From positions 310,001 through 374,000 of the forward strand of contig NZ_CP133018.1 of assembly GCF_030866785.1 (NCBI RefSeq): a stretch of 64,000 bases of DNA, written 5' to 3'. The translations under genes were made by a program, and so were the position numbers. A model generated the notes under the pieces. That model was given only the letters and a program-made list of their open reading frames with translations. It was not told the DNA's origin and made no database searches. This document shows, piece by piece, positions 1-9,144 of this stretch. How positions within the stretch are numbered: position 1 is the first letter of the stretch; each line of letters opens with the position of its first letter. The DNA comes from Agromyces protaetiae (GTDB lineage Bacteria > Actinomycetota > Actinomycetes > Actinomycetales > Microbacteriaceae).

Positions 1-114
1 GACGGTCAAGTTGGCCACCGTCAGATCTCACCGTCTACATTCGAGTCTTCCCTCCGCAGGATCTGGGCCGACACAGGTCCAGTTGACGTGAACTGGCCGG
101 CGGACGACGCATGA
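1..114 (+). CDS. 3' end of an unidentified gene
   Basis: An open frame runs from the window edge to a TGA at 112-114 and encodes 37 residues ending in DVNWPADDA. Its stop overlaps the ATG of the next gene as ATGA, so the two are probably translationally coupled. The fragment is too short to assign a family. The coupling suggests its product works with the DUF3800-like protein. Confidence 0.55.
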   Translation, partial: DGQVGHRQISPSTFESSLRRIWADTGPVDVNWPADDA

Positions 115-695
115 GCTCGGCAGGTCGTGCACCCGTCGTCGCTTACCTCGATGAGTCCGAGTCGCGTCAGGACAGAGACCCGGGCACGTACATCTTGTGC
201 GCTGCGATCTGCGTCGACAGCGAGCTCTCGAAAGCCCGTGATCGGCTGACTGGTCTCCGCCCGACGGGCGCAACCAAACTGCACTGGCGCGACCTACGGG
301 ATAAGGACCGTTATGCCATGGTGGCAGAGGTCGCCCGCATTCAACTGAGGCACTTGGTCGTCGTCAGGTTGGGTGGGACCGAGGCGCCGAGCGAACGGCG
401 CCGACGGCTCTGCCTGATGCGTATGTTCTACGAACTCACGAGCGGCGGTGTAACGCACCTCGTGGCCGAGTCGAGAGGCCCGGCCGACGATCGGCGGGAC
501 CGGCAGCTGCTCGACACCATCCGAGCACAACGGCAGGCTGGAGGTCTGCTTCGCCTGGACCACGTCCGTGGGCCGGCCGAGCCGATGCTCTGGGTGCCGG
601 ATATCGTGGCTGGCGCAATCACAAGTGACCGCACCGCCGGGACGGCGCTCGCTGGTGCGTTCTCTTCGCTGGAGCTCATCGAAATCGCCGACTAA
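111..695 (+). CDS. DUF3800-like protein
   Basis: 194 residues. The N-terminus carries AYLDES (about residues 11-16), which resembles the YxDESG opening of DUF3800 proteins. The C-terminal part has WVPDIVAGAI (about 164-173), which resembles the family's Q-x-AD-x-(V/I)-A-G segment. DUF3800 proteins have a predicted RNase H-like fold with these acidic positions at the putative active site, and their cellular role is poorly known. The ATG overlaps the upstream stop as ATGA, indicating a bicistronic unit. A hairpin follows the TAA. Family assignment rests on two short motifs, so function stays open. Confidence 0.6.
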   Translation: MSSAGRAPVVAYLDESESRQDRDPGTYILCAAICVDSELSKARDRLTGLRPTGATKLHWRDLRDKDRYAMVAEVARIQLRHLVVVRLGGTEAPSERRRRLCLMRMFYELTSGGVTHLVAESRGPADDRRDRQLLDTIRAQRQAGGLLRLDHVRGPAEPMLWVPDIVAGAITSDRTAGTALAGAFSSLELIEIAD

Positions 696-944
696 CGCGC
701 GAAACCCCAGGCCCTACAACTGCAGGATCTCCTGGGGTTCACTTCCATCCCCACCGCGATGGGCATGACCCTCCAATTGTCAGGGATCCGGGTCGGGGTC
801 GCAACCTTACTTGGGAGCCTTGTGCGCCCGGCAGGGTTATGGCCCGTCGAGCTTGTGAGAACCGTGCCCGGGTTCACCGAGTTCGTGCTCGCGAGGGCGC
901 GCGACGAGTAGCTCGCCCGTGCTGGCGACGACGACGCGCATGCG
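696..944 (+). other. Intergenic region with an open frame in phase with the upstream gene
   Basis: Between the DUF3800-like gene and the convergent RibD-like gene. The frame of the upstream gene stays open after its TAA for 71 more codons, to TAG at 909-911, with a protein-like composition (for example LGFTSIPTAMG, then VPGFTEFVLARARDE at the end). It has no obvious start and matches no family I recognise. It may be the decayed end of another gene or chance in GC-rich DNA. Confidence 0.25.
703..739 (+). terminator. Possible hairpin after the DUF3800-like gene
   Basis: AACCCCAGG (703-711) pairs perfectly with CCTGGGGTT (731-739) across a 19-nt loop, 8 nt after the TAA at 693-695. There is no run of T, so it may be a weak or Rho-assisted terminator. 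Confidence 0.35.
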
Positions 945-1520
945 TCACTCGACCGGGCCGGGCGGCGGTGGCGTGTCCACGATCCGCGGGGTGCCCTCGA
1001 ACAGCTGCAGGCGGCCGTCGAACGTCCGCGTCGTGACGTCGTCGAGGATTACGTCGGGCCAGCCGTCGTAGATCCGGGCGTGCCCCGAGCGCCCGGTGGC
1101 GACCGGGAACACGACGACGCGGTACCGATCGACGAGTCCGGCGTTCAGCAGGGCAGCGCACAGGATGGGGCTCCCGATGGTGAACAACGGCGAGTCGCCG
1201 GCCTTCAGCTCCGCGACCGCGGTCGCGGCGTCGCCGTCGATGAGCTGTGTGTTGGGCCAGGCGAGCGGCTCCTGGAGGCTCTTCGAGAAGACGATCTTGT
1301 GCTGCGCGTCCAGCCCGTCGAGGCCGGGCGCGCCCGACTCGCGCATCTGCGTGAACAGCCGATAGGTGTTCGCGCCCATCAGCAGCGTGCGGTCGGGATC
1401 GTCGTCTGCGGCGAGGAAGTCCAGATACTCAGGGCCCGCCATGCCCCAGAACCCGGGCCAGTCGGTCGCGCCGCCGTAGCCGTCGAGCGAGGTGATGTAG
1501 TCGATCGTGAGATTCGCCAT
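945..1520 (-). CDS. Dihydrofolate reductase/RibD C-terminal domain family protein
   Basis: 191 residues. The opening TIDYITSLDGYGG is typical of RibD_C/DHFR-like NADPH-dependent reductases (x-x-x-S-LDG-x), followed by LLMGANTYRLF and later PLFTIGSPILCAALLNAGLVD, which matches the family's G-(G/S)-x-x-x-x-x-x-L-x-x-x-L-(V/I)-D nucleotide-binding segment. Members reduce riboflavin intermediates or unknown pterin-like substrates. This stand-alone copy outside a rib operon is likely an uncharacterised reductase. It is convergent with the DUF3800-like gene and followed on the same strand, upstream, by the NUDIX gene. Confidence 0.8.
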   Translation of the reverse strand: MANLTIDYITSLDGYGGATDWPGFWGMAGPEYLDFLAADDDPDRTLLMGANTYRLFTQMRESGAPGLDGLDAQHKIVFSKSLQEPLAWPNTQLIDGDAATAVAELKAGDSPLFTIGSPILCAALLNAGLVDRYRVVVFPVATGRSGHARIYDGWPDVILDDVTTRTFDGRLQLFEGTPRIVDTPPPPGPVE

Positions 1521-1582
1521 GCCCGTAAGTGTTCCGCCGTCGTCGCTTCGCGTCGACCCCTTGGACGGTCGGACTCGACCGC

Positions 1583-1987
1583 TCAGTCGATGAGGCCGGA
1601 TGCCTCGAGCCGGGCCAGCACCTCGCGGCCCGCGGGCGGGCAGCGGTCGAGATCGGCCGTGGTCACCCAGTGCAGGGCGCCCACCTCGGCCGAGGCCGCC
1701 GGCGAGGCATCCGTCTCGGCTCGGAAGACCGCCATGCGCACGTGGCGACCTTCGGGCTCGCCGTGCGCGAGGGTGCGCACCTCGAAGAGGTGCTCGAGCT
1801 CCGCGGGGTCGAGGCGCAGCGCGACCTCTTCGAACGCCTCGCGGGCGGCGGCCTCGGCTGCCGTCTCACCCGGGTCGATCTTGCCGCCCGGCATGTAGTA
1901 CACGTCGCGGTCGCGCGCCGTGACCATGAGCACCCTCCGGTCCCGCACGAGCGCGATGGCGGAGACGAGCAGGTCGGGCAGAGGCAT
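1583..1987 (-). CDS. NUDIX hydrolase
   Basis: 134 residues with a complete Nudix box (GX5EX7REUXEE): GKIDPGETAAEAAAREAFEE near residues 34-53, the metal-binding loop-helix-loop that hydrolyses nucleoside diphosphates linked to another moiety. The residue after EEV is A rather than the usual G. Substrate is not predictable. The ATG lies 7 nt from a TAGCCT -10-like box, and no Shine-Dalgarno is seen, so translation is probably leaderless. That box overlaps the stop codon of the upstream MprF-like gene, so expression may be independent of it. Confidence 0.85.
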   Translation of the reverse strand: MPLPDLLVSAIALVRDRRVLMVTARDRDVYYMPGGKIDPGETAAEAAAREAFEEVALRLDPAELEHLFEVRTLAHGEPEGRHVRMAVFRAETDASPAASAEVGALHWVTTADLDRCPPAGREVLARLEASGLID

Positions 1988-1994
1988 CCGTCTC

Positions 1995-2000
1995 AGGCTA
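1995..2000 (-). promoter_or_regulatory. Predicted leaderless -10 box of the NUDIX gene
   Basis: TAGCCT on the minus strand, 7 nt from the ATG at 1987, overlapping the TAG stop of the gene before it. Confidence 0.45.
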
Positions 2001-4547
2001 GTCGGCGCGGGTGAGGGTGCGGACCAGCGCGAGGGCCTCCTTGGGGGAGACCTCGGGCAGGTACGCCTTGCCGACCGCGATGCCGATCGCGGGCAACGCG
2101 AGGGGATCTGGGTACGCCATCGAGATGGTCTCGTACTCGGGGTTGAACTTCGCCTTGAAGCGGAACAGCGACGAGAACCCGTACGCGGGCTCGAGGGTCT
2201 GCCCGAGCCACTCGAGCAGACGCGTCATCGGTGTCGGCGCGGGCGGCTCCTCGCCCGGCTCGAGCGGCTTCGTCGCGAGCGGGGCGCCCGACAGGCTCAG
2301 CACCTCGGCGCCCGTCTCTTTCATGTGCAGTGCGGCCGACGCGATCAGGAACTCCATGATGCCGTTCATCGAGCCGTCGGCCCGGCGCATGAAGTCGATG
2401 GTCCAGCCGACGACGTCGCCGTCGCGGTAGACCGGCAGCCAGCTCGTCACCGCCTGCAGCCTCCCGTCGGGCGCGACCGCGAGCATGAGCCGCACGTCGT
2501 CGTCCTTCAGCTCCTCCATGCCACCGAGCGTGAAGCCCATCTCGGGCAGCTCCTTCTCGGCGACCCACTCCTCGGAGATCGCGCTGATCTCGGCCGAGGT
2601 CGCGAGCGGCAGCTCGCGCCAGCTCGTCCAGACCGTGGTCATGCCCTCTTTGATGCCGCGGTTCAGCGCCTGCCGCACCTTCTGCCACGGCTTGCCCGTG
2701 AGCTCGAGGCCGGTCGTGCGCACGATCGTCTCCTCACCCACCGACATGTGTTGCCACCCGAGCGCCTCGAAGATCGGCAGATACTGCGGGTGCGTGCTGT
2801 AGAACACGGGCGTCCAGCCGTTCGCATCGCAGAAGATCGCGAACTCGCGGATCGTCTGCTCGGCGCGCGCGGGCGCGCAGATCGGATCCGACATGGTGAT
2901 CGCGACGCCGTTGATCACGCGGTATGCGACGACCGCATCGCCGTCGTCGCTGAACCACGGCGTGTTGCCGGGCCAGGTCGCCATGAACCCGAGCGTGCCG
3001 CCCCCGTGCCGACGAAGCAGCGTGCGCAGCCGGTCGTCGTCGGCGGCCTGCGCGCGCCGCGCGCGCGTGGTCGACATGAGCAGCACCGCGCTCACGATGA
3101 AGACCGCCCAGAACACGGGACCGGCCCACTGCGCCGCCGCGCTCGTCAGGTCGTGACCCGGCAGCACGATCGGATCGACCGCCGCGAGGAAATGCGGCGG
3201 CACGAACCGCTTGAGCGTGTCGACCACGAGATCGGCGGGCGCCGCCGGCGGCCAGTACTCCTCGATCGTCGCCAGCCCGATCACGAAGTACGTCGTGGCG
3301 AGCACCACGAACGTGCCGCCGACCACGAGCCAGAACCGCCCGAGCGCGCCGCGCGCCGCGCGCACCCGGAAGTCGCGCCTGGTCACCAGCAGCATCACGA
3401 TGATGCCGATCGGCAGCAACGCCGCCGCAAGCACCCAGACCAGCAGCTCTCCGACGTCGAACGCCGACCAGTCCGCCGGGTCGAGGTCGTCGAGCGCGTT
3501 CGACACGTCATAGGACGAGCGCGCGAACAGCAGGATCGCCGCGTTGACCCCGATCGCGAGCCACCACGCGAACCGGCGGCCGCCGCGCAGCCCCCAGGCG
3601 GCGAGCAGCAAGAGCAGCACGGGCACGAAGGACAGCACGAACATGCCGACGCCCTGCGAGCTCAGGATCGCGAGCTCGCGCAGGCACTCGTCGCCCGCGG
3701 GCTCGGCGCCGCACTGTGCCACGACGGCGTCGTACGATAGCGGGTCGTCGGCGAAGAGGTACGAGCTGAACGCGAACGGCGTGAGCTCGCTGCGGGTCGC
3801 GAACGCGACGATCGGCCCGAAGGCGGTCACCGCGACGACGGATGCCACGAGCGTGCGCGTCTCGCGGTGCGAGCTGCGGCGCAGCCGCAGCGCCGAGGGG
3901 TCACGCGCGAGCAGGGCGCCGAGCGGCACCGCCACGAGGATCGCGAACAGCCGGTACACGTTCGAGGGGTCGCCGTCGTACAGCACGAACACGAGCACGA
4001 ACGCGAGCGTCACGATGCGGATGCGCCGGCGCCAGAGCGCCCCCATGAACGCGGTCGCCGTGATCAGCGCGCCGACGACGCCGGTCAGCGGGTCGAGCGT
4101 GAGATCCGCCGACGTGCCGGTCGCCCACCACTCGCCGAACAGCGAGCCGAACCACTGCAGCGTCGTGCCGAGCAGCACACCCAGCACACCCGTGACGACG
4201 AACGCGACGACGGTACGCCAGGTGCCCATGCGCCGCTCGGCGACGCCGAGCAGCAGCACCGCGGCGAGCACGCCGACCACGAGCTGGAACGGGTCCCAGG
4301 GGATCACGAGCGCGGTCGCGGCCGTCCACCACGCGCCCGCGTCGAACGTCGTGCGCACGCCGGCAGCCCACGCGTTCGCCGTGGCATCCGTCGGTCCGCC
4401 TGCGATGGTCCCCGCGACGATCGCCGTCGCGATGAGCACCACCCCGAGCGCGATGCTGAACGGGATGCGCCGGGCGAACGCGGCGGCGGCCTCGCCGCCC
4501 GTGCGCAACCGCCCGGCCGGTTCGGTGTCGGTCACGGTCGTGGTCAT
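1998..4547 (-). CDS. MprF-like aminoacyl-phosphatidylglycerol synthase (DUF2156, multi-TM N-terminus)
   Basis: 849 residues. The first about 500 are hydrophobic with a dozen or more membrane segments, including a rhomboid-like stretch (GVAERRMGTWRTVVAFVVTG). The C-terminal about 330 residues form the cytoplasmic DUF2156 domain, with FSDDGDAVVAYRV, YSTHPQYLPIFEALGWQHM and the ending GFSSLFRFKAKFNPEY typical of MprF/LysX-type enzymes that move an amino acid from aminoacyl-tRNA onto phosphatidylglycerol or diacylglycerol. This changes surface charge and resistance to cationic peptides. Amino acid specificity cannot be read from sequence. The ATG overlaps the stop of the upstream hydrolase gene (ATGA, 4544-4547), so the pair forms one translation unit. 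Confidence 0.82.
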   Translation of the reverse strand: MTTTVTDTEPAGRLRTGGEAAAAFARRIPFSIALGVVLIATAIVAGTIAGGPTDATANAWAAGVRTTFDAGAWWTAATALVIPWDPFQLVVGVLAAVLLLGVAERRMGTWRTVVAFVVTGVLGVLLGTTLQWFGSLFGEWWATGTSADLTLDPLTGVVGALITATAFMGALWRRRIRIVTLAFVLVFVLYDGDPSNVYRLFAILVAVPLGALLARDPSALRLRRSSHRETRTLVASVVAVTAFGPIVAFATRSELTPFAFSSYLFADDPLSYDAVVAQCGAEPAGDECLRELAILSSQGVGMFVLSFVPVLLLLLAAWGLRGGRRFAWWLAIGVNAAILLFARSSYDVSNALDDLDPADWSAFDVGELLVWVLAAALLPIGIIVMLLVTRRDFRVRAARGALGRFWLVVGGTFVVLATTYFVIGLATIEEYWPPAAPADLVVDTLKRFVPPHFLAAVDPIVLPGHDLTSAAAQWAGPVFWAVFIVSAVLLMSTTRARRAQAADDDRLRTLLRRHGGGTLGFMATWPGNTPWFSDDGDAVVAYRVINGVAITMSDPICAPARAEQTIREFAIFCDANGWTPVFYSTHPQYLPIFEALGWQHMSVGEETIVRTTGLELTGKPWQKVRQALNRGIKEGMTTVWTSWRELPLATSAEISAISEEWVAEKELPEMGFTLGGMEELKDDDVRLMLAVAPDGRLQAVTSWLPVYRDGDVVGWTIDFMRRADGSMNGIMEFLIASAALHMKETGAEVLSLSGAPLATKPLEPGEEPPAPTPMTRLLEWLGQTLEPAYGFSSLFRFKAKFNPEYETISMAYPDPLALPAIGIAVGKAYLPEVSPKEALALVRTLTRAD

Positions 4548-5845
4548 GGGGCCGCCAATCCGAGTCGGGGGTACAGGATGCGGAACGCCTCGTCGAGCCC
4601 GCCGGAGAGCGCGGCGGCGTCGTGCGCGGCGCCCGGAACCGCGAAGAACGTGGCCTGCATGCCCGCGGCGACCGCGGCCGCCGCGAGACGCTCGGTGCCG
4701 GGTGCGAACGCGGCGTCGTCGTCACCGGTCGTGAACACCGCGACGCTGTCGGCGTACGGCGCCTTCGCCGCCATGATGTTCGCGGGCTTCACCGCGTCGT
4801 ACGCCGTCTGCACTCCGCCGAACACCTCGCGGAGCGTCTCCTCGTTGCGCTCGGCGCCAGGCCATTCCACCGGGGAGACGGCGATCAGGTTGCCGAACAC
4901 CTCGGGGTACTTCGCGCCGAAGTACGCCGCGCACTCACCGCCGTTCGAGTAACCCGCGACGGTCATCGACCGCGGGGCATCCTGCACGTGCAGGTTCGCG
5001 CGCGCCCAGGGCACGACGTCCTGCATGACGTACGTCTCGACCTGCCCACGCGCCGTGTCGAGGCAGAGCGGATCCTCGTTCGGGTCGCCGAGCTGGTCGA
5101 TCACGAGCGCGATCGGCGCCAGGCCTGCGTGGTCGGCGGCGAACGCATCGAGGGTCTGTGCGATGAAATACGGGTCGGGCTCGCCCGGCTGGCCCATCAT
5201 CATGATGACGAGCGGCAGCGCCGGCGGGTTCTCGACGAGCGCTGCGGGCGGCAGGTAGATCTGCGCGGGGCGGGCGTCGAACCCCGAGGCGGTCGCCGGG
5301 ATGCCGCCGGGCACGAGGCCGGTCGCACCGTGGTCGGGCAGGTCGGCGGGTGGCTGCCACGTGAGGTACAGCGGCTCGGCGGGGTCGGATGTCTCGGGCG
5401 GCACCGGGCTCGGCACGGGCGCTGGGCCGGCGGTCTCGATGTCGAGCAGGTCGCCGAGCGTGCGGTCGATGCCGTAGGCGGCGTTCACGCCCAGCACGCC
5501 CGCGAACGCGAAGAGGGGGATGGCGAGGACGGCGACGAGCTTCCGCCACCAGCGCGAGCGCCAGAGGTTCCAGATCGCGACCAGGATGCCCGCGAACACG
5601 GCCGGCACCCAGAACCACGCGGCGGCCGAGACGGGGCCGCCGAACGCGTCGAGCATCATCACGGCGACCCAGAGCAGCGCGATGCCGAGCAGGGCGCCGG
5701 TCACCACGAGCGCGAACACCGTGAAGACCCAGGCCGCGGATCGCGCGCGCCCGAGCAGGTAGACGAACGCGGCAGCGGCAAGGACGTAGACCGTGATGAG
5801 GAAGGGGCCTTCGACCACGGTGACGTCGAGCAGAAGATCCCACAC
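4544..5845 (-). CDS. Membrane-anchored alpha/beta hydrolase (esterase-D/mycolyltransferase-like)
   Basis: 433 residues from GTG at 5845; an upstream frame extension would run into glyS. Four membrane helices occupy about residues 10-135, followed by a proline-rich linker ([17 protein letters not shown]) and an extracytoplasmic alpha/beta-hydrolase domain. The nucleophile elbow is GYSNGG, with candidate triad partners Asp in [10 protein letters not shown] and His in VPGAAHDAA. It is translationally coupled to the MprF-like synthase. Enzymes that strip amino acids from aminoacyl-phospholipids are known partners of such synthases, so an aminoacyl-lipid esterase is the leading inference. A general cell-wall esterase is the alternative. 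Confidence 0.78.
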   Translation of the reverse strand: MWDLLLDVTVVEGPFLITVYVLAAAAFVYLLGRARSAAWVFTVFALVVTGALLGIALLWVAVMMLDAFGGPVSAAAWFWVPAVFAGILVAIWNLWRSRWWRKLVAVLAIPLFAFAGVLGVNAAYGIDRTLGDLLDIETAGPAPVPSPVPPETSDPAEPLYLTWQPPADLPDHGATGLVPGGIPATASGFDARPAQIYLPPAALVENPPALPLVIMMMGQPGEPDPYFIAQTLDAFAADHAGLAPIALVIDQLGDPNEDPLCLDTARGQVETYVMQDVVPWARANLHVQDAPRSMTVAGYSNGGECAAYFGAKYPEVFGNLIAVSPVEWPGAERNEETLREVFGGVQTAYDAVKPANIMAAKAPYADSVAVFTTGDDDAAFAPGTERLAAAAVAAGMQATFFAVPGAAHDAAALSGGLDEAFRILYPRLGLAAP

Positions 5846-5978
5846 GGCGGCGCCCCCATCCTCGTCTCCGTCACAGGGTAGCGACGGCCGTCCGCGCCCC
5901 CGCGGAAGCCGCGCCCGTAGGATGGAGGCACCGCACCCACCCGGGCTCTGCCCGACCATCACGACCATTGGAGCCACC

Positions 5979-7364
5979 GTGGCCGCACCCACCCGTCTCG
6001 ATTCCGTCATCACGCTCGCCCAGCACCGGGGCTTCGTCTTCCAAGCGGGTGAGATCTACGGCGGATCCAGGTCGGCGTGGGACTACGGCCCCCTCGGCGT
6101 CGCGCTCAAAGAGAACATCAAGCGCCAGTGGTGGAAGTCGGTCGTGCAGGGGCGCGACGACGTCGTCGGGCTCGACTCGAGCGTCATCCTGCCGCGTCAG
6201 GTGTGGGAGGCATCCGGGCACGTCGAGGTCTTCAGCGACCCGCTCGTGGAGTGCCTGCACTGTCACAAGCGCTACCGGGCCGACCACCTGATCGAGGAGT
6301 TCGAGGAGAAGAAGGGCCGCACGCCGAAGGACGGGCTCGCCGAGATCGTCTGCGCCAACTGCGGCACCCGCGGGCAATGGACCGAGCCGCGCGCCTTCTC
6401 GGGCCTGCTCAAGACCTATCTCGGCGTCGTCGACGACGAGTCGGGGCTGCACTACCTCCGCCCCGAGACCGCGCAGGGCATCTTCGTGAACTTCGCGAAC
6501 GTGCTGCAGACGGCGCGTATGAAGCCGCCGTTCGGCATCGGCCAGATCGGCAAGTCGTTCCGCAACGAGATCACGCCGGGCAACTTCATCTTCCGCACGC
6601 GCGAGTTCGAGCAGATGGAGATGGAGTTCTTCGTCGAGCCCGGCACCGACGAAGAGTGGCACCAGTACTGGATCGACCAGCGCTGGAACTGGTACATCGA
6701 CCTCGGCATCGACCCCGAGAACCTGCGGCTCTTCGAGCACCCGAAGGACAAGCTCAGCCACTACTCCAAGCGCACCGTGGACATCGAGTACAAGTTCGGC
6801 TTCACGGGCGGCGACTGGGGCGAGCTCGAGGGCGTCGCGAACCGCACCGACTTCGACCTCACGACGCACTCGAAGCACTCGGGCAAGGACCTGTCCTACT
6901 TCGACCAGTCGAAGAACGAGCGCTGGGTGCCGTACGTGATCGAGCCCGCGGCGGGCCTCACCCGCTCGCTCATGGCCTTCCTCGTCGACGCGTACCACGT
7001 CGAGGAGGTGCCGAACGCGAAGGGCGGCACCGACACCCGGACCGTGCTCAGGCTCGACCCGCGGCTCGCACCGGTGAAGGCGGCCGTGCTCCCGCTCAGC
7101 CGGAACGAGAAGCTCTCGCCGCTCGCGCGCGAGCTCGCGGCCACGCTGCGGAAGAACTGGAACGTCGACTTCGACGACGCCGGGGCCATCGGGCGCCGCT
7201 ACCGCCGCCAAGACGAGATCGGCACGCCGTACGCCATCACCGTCGACTTCGACTCGCTCGAGGACCAGGCGGTGACGGTGCGCGACCGCGACACCATGCA
7301 GCAGGAGCGCATCCCGCTCGCCGAGATCGAGACCTACCTCGCGACGCGTCTCGTGGGCGCCTGA
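5979..7364 (+). CDS. glyS: Glycyl-tRNA synthetase (alpha2 type)
   Basis: 461 residues, the normal size for the eukaryote/archaeal-like homodimeric GlyRS used by actinobacteria. It opens [20 protein letters not shown], has a zinc-binding CLHCHKRY...CANCG region (about 93-130), class II motif 2 ([20 protein letters not shown]) and motif 3 ([14 protein letters not shown]), then the anticodon-binding domain. GTG at 5979 is chosen because GGAG lies 6 nt upstream and the protein aligns from there; an open frame extending further upstream overlaps the divergent hydrolase gene. Charges tRNA-Gly with glycine. Confidence 0.97.
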   Translation: MAAPTRLDSVITLAQHRGFVFQAGEIYGGSRSAWDYGPLGVALKENIKRQWWKSVVQGRDDVVGLDSSVILPRQVWEASGHVEVFSDPLVECLHCHKRYRADHLIEEFEEKKGRTPKDGLAEIVCANCGTRGQWTEPRAFSGLLKTYLGVVDDESGLHYLRPETAQGIFVNFANVLQTARMKPPFGIGQIGKSFRNEITPGNFIFRTREFEQMEMEFFVEPGTDEEWHQYWIDQRWNWYIDLGIDPENLRLFEHPKDKLSHYSKRTVDIEYKFGFTGGDWGELEGVANRTDFDLTTHSKHSGKDLSYFDQSKNERWVPYVIEPAAGLTRSLMAFLVDAYHVEEVPNAKGGTDTRTVLRLDPRLAPVKAAVLPLSRNEKLSPLARELAATLRKNWNVDFDDAGAIGRRYRRQDEIGTPYAITVDFDSLEDQAVTVRDRDTMQQERIPLAEIETYLATRLVGA

Positions 7365-7399
7365 TCGACGTCGTCGGGCGGGAGACCGAGCTTCCCTTC

Positions 7400-8350
7400 G
7401 TGGAGCTCTTCGAAGACGCGCCCTGCGGCCTCCTCGAGACGACGCCCGACGGCATCATCACGCGCGTCAACCGCACCTTCGAGCGGTGGACGGGCCACAC
7501 GCGGGAGTCGATCACGGGCGGTGCGTTCGCCGCACTGCTCACGCCGCCCGCCCAGCAGGTCTACGAGACCCGGTGCGTGGTCGTGCTCAGCCTCACCGGC
7601 GAGGTGCGTGAGGTCGCACTGACGGCGCGCTGCGCCGACGGGCGCGAACTGCCGATCCTGGTCAACGCGGCGGCGGGAACGGATGGCGCGGCCCGTCGCA
7701 TCCGGGTCGCGGTGTTCGACGCGACCGACCGTCAGGACTACGAGCGGCAGCTGCTCCTCGCGCGGCGTGACGCCGAGGCATCCGAGGCACGCGTACGCGT
7801 CCTCCAGGAGCAGCTCGAGCACGAGGCGATGCACGATCGGCTCACCGGGCTCGCCAACCGTGCCCGGCTCCAGGAACGCCTCGACGAGGTGCTCGCCGGG
7901 GCCGACCGGTCGGGAAGGCCGCTCTCGGTGGTGTTCCTCGACCTCGACGGGTTCAAGCCGATCAACGACCGCCTCGGTCATCGTCTCGGTGACCGCGTGC
8001 TCGCGGAGGTCGCGGCGAACCTCGCCTCAGTGGCGCGCGCGAGCGAGACCGTCGCGCGCTACGGCGGCGATGAGTTCGTGATCGTGTGCGAAGACGCGGA
8101 TGCGGCGGCCGGCGCCGTCATCGCCGAGCGGTTCCGTGCGGAGGCGCGCCGCCCGCTCGAGAGCATCCCGCCGACGTACGCCGTGTCGGCGAGCGTGGGC
8201 GTCGCGGCGTGGGAGCCCGCGCGAGGCGCGAAGCCGACCGCCGACGAGCTGCTGCGCGTCGCCGATGAGGCCATGTACGCCTCGAAGGAGGCCGGGCGGG
8301 ACCGCGTGACGGTGGTGTCGATCGGCGGCGTGGCCAACCCCGGCTCGTGA
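7400..8350 (+). CDS. PAS-GGDEF diguanylate cyclase
   Basis: About 316 residues. An N-terminal PAS domain (VELFEDAPCGLLETTPDG onward, to about residue 115) is followed by a coiled coil and a GGDEF domain (about 150-310) with intact RYGGDEFVIV and LDLDGFKPINDRLGH metal/substrate sites, so it should make cyclic-di-GMP from two GTP. The allosteric inhibition site RxxD before GGDEF reads RASE, so product inhibition may be weak. No membrane segment: a cytosolic sensor. The start is uncertain. GTG 7400 begins at the PAS boundary but lacks a well-placed Shine-Dalgarno. It is 35 nt behind glyS and probably co-transcribed. Confidence 0.85.
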   Translation: MELFEDAPCGLLETTPDGIITRVNRTFERWTGHTRESITGGAFAALLTPPAQQVYETRCVVVLSLTGEVREVALTARCADGRELPILVNAAAGTDGAARRIRVAVFDATDRQDYERQLLLARRDAEASEARVRVLQEQLEHEAMHDRLTGLANRARLQERLDEVLAGADRSGRPLSVVFLDLDGFKPINDRLGHRLGDRVLAEVAANLASVARASETVARYGGDEFVIVCEDADAAAGAVIAERFRAEARRPLESIPPTYAVSASVGVAAWEPARGAKPTADELLRVADEAMYASKEAGRDRVTVVSIGGVANPGS

Positions 8351-8403
8351 CGGCGTCGGATGTCGCGCCCGCCGGTTGCGCCGCACGCCGAACGTCGTCG
8401 GTT

Positions 8404-8409
8404 TAGACT
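8404..8409 (+). promoter_or_regulatory. Candidate -10 box upstream of the two-component pair
   Basis: TAGACT, about 88 nt before the response-regulator ATG. No good -35 at 16-18 nt spacing, so support is weak. Confidence 0.25.
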
Positions 8410-8496
8410 ACGAAACTGTGGGGGCGGCCGGCGAATCGGCTGAGTACTTCTGCGGTGCTCGGCCCGACGCGGCCACGAAATGGGGGAGAGTCGCGC

Positions 8497-9144
8497 ATGA
8501 GTCCGGTACGAGTGGCGATCGTCGAGGATCAGCCGCTCTACCGGCAGATGCTGCAGAGCCTCTTGCAGACGGTCACCGGGTTCGAGCTGCGCGGCGTCGC
8601 CGGCAGCGTGGCCGAAGCGCGTGAGGCGGTCGATCCGACCGGGCTCGATGTGGCGCTGCTCGACCTGCACCTGCCCGACGGCAACGGGCTGGACCTCGGC
8701 CGTTCGCTGCAGCAGTCCAACCCGTCGCTCGGGGTGATGCTGCTCTCCTCCGACGATCACCTGCATGTGCTGCTCGACCTGCCCGAGGCGCAACAGCAGC
8801 GGTGGAGCTACCTCTCGAAGACGTCCTCGCTGTCGGCGCAGGCCCTCGTCGCCGCCGTGCGCGCCACCGCCCAGGGTCGCGCCGTGCTCGATCGCGCCCT
8901 CGTCGAGCGCCGGAACGCGCGCGCCAACAGCCGGCTCGCGGCCCTCAGCTCGCGGCAGTTGCAGATCCTCGCGCTCCTCGCCGAAGGACTCACCAACGCC
9001 TCGATCGCCCAGCGGCTCGAGTTGGCGCATCGATCGGTCGAGAACCACGTGAACGCGGTGTACGCGGCGCTCGGGCTGACGGGCAGCACCGAGCACAATC
9101 CGAGGGTGCGTGCCGTTCGCATGTTCCTCGCGGAGTCTCGGTGA
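8497..9144 (+). CDS. NarL/FixJ-type response regulator
   Basis: 215 residues. Receiver domain 1-120 with acidic pair ED (10-11), phospho-acceptor D56 in LLDLHLP, and a Lys in the LSKTSS segment near 107. The C-terminal LuxR-type helix-turn-helix spans about 148-200 (LSSRQLQILALLAEGLTNAS, then SVENHVNAVYAALGL). ATG 8497 has GGGGGAG about 8 nt upstream. It precedes its kinase with a GTGA overlap, an unusual but common actinobacterial order. The target genes are unknown. No paralogous pair lies in the window. Confidence 0.93.
   Translation: MSPVRVAIVEDQPLYRQMLQSLLQTVTGFELRGVAGSVAEAREAVDPTGLDVALLDLHLPDGNGLDLGRSLQQSNPSLGVMLLSSDDHLHVLLDLPEAQQQRWSYLSKTSSLSAQALVAAVRATAQGRAVLDRALVERRNARANSRLAALSSRQLQILALLAEGLTNASIAQRLELAHRSVENHVNAVYAALGLTGSTEHNPRVRAVRMFLAESR

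Noticed and set aside
1920..3740. 606-codon plus-strand open frame and many similar long frames opposite real genes
   Set aside because: Arg/Ala/Gly-rich translations with no family motifs, lying antisense to the MprF-like gene. Expected shadows in DNA with very high third-position GC.
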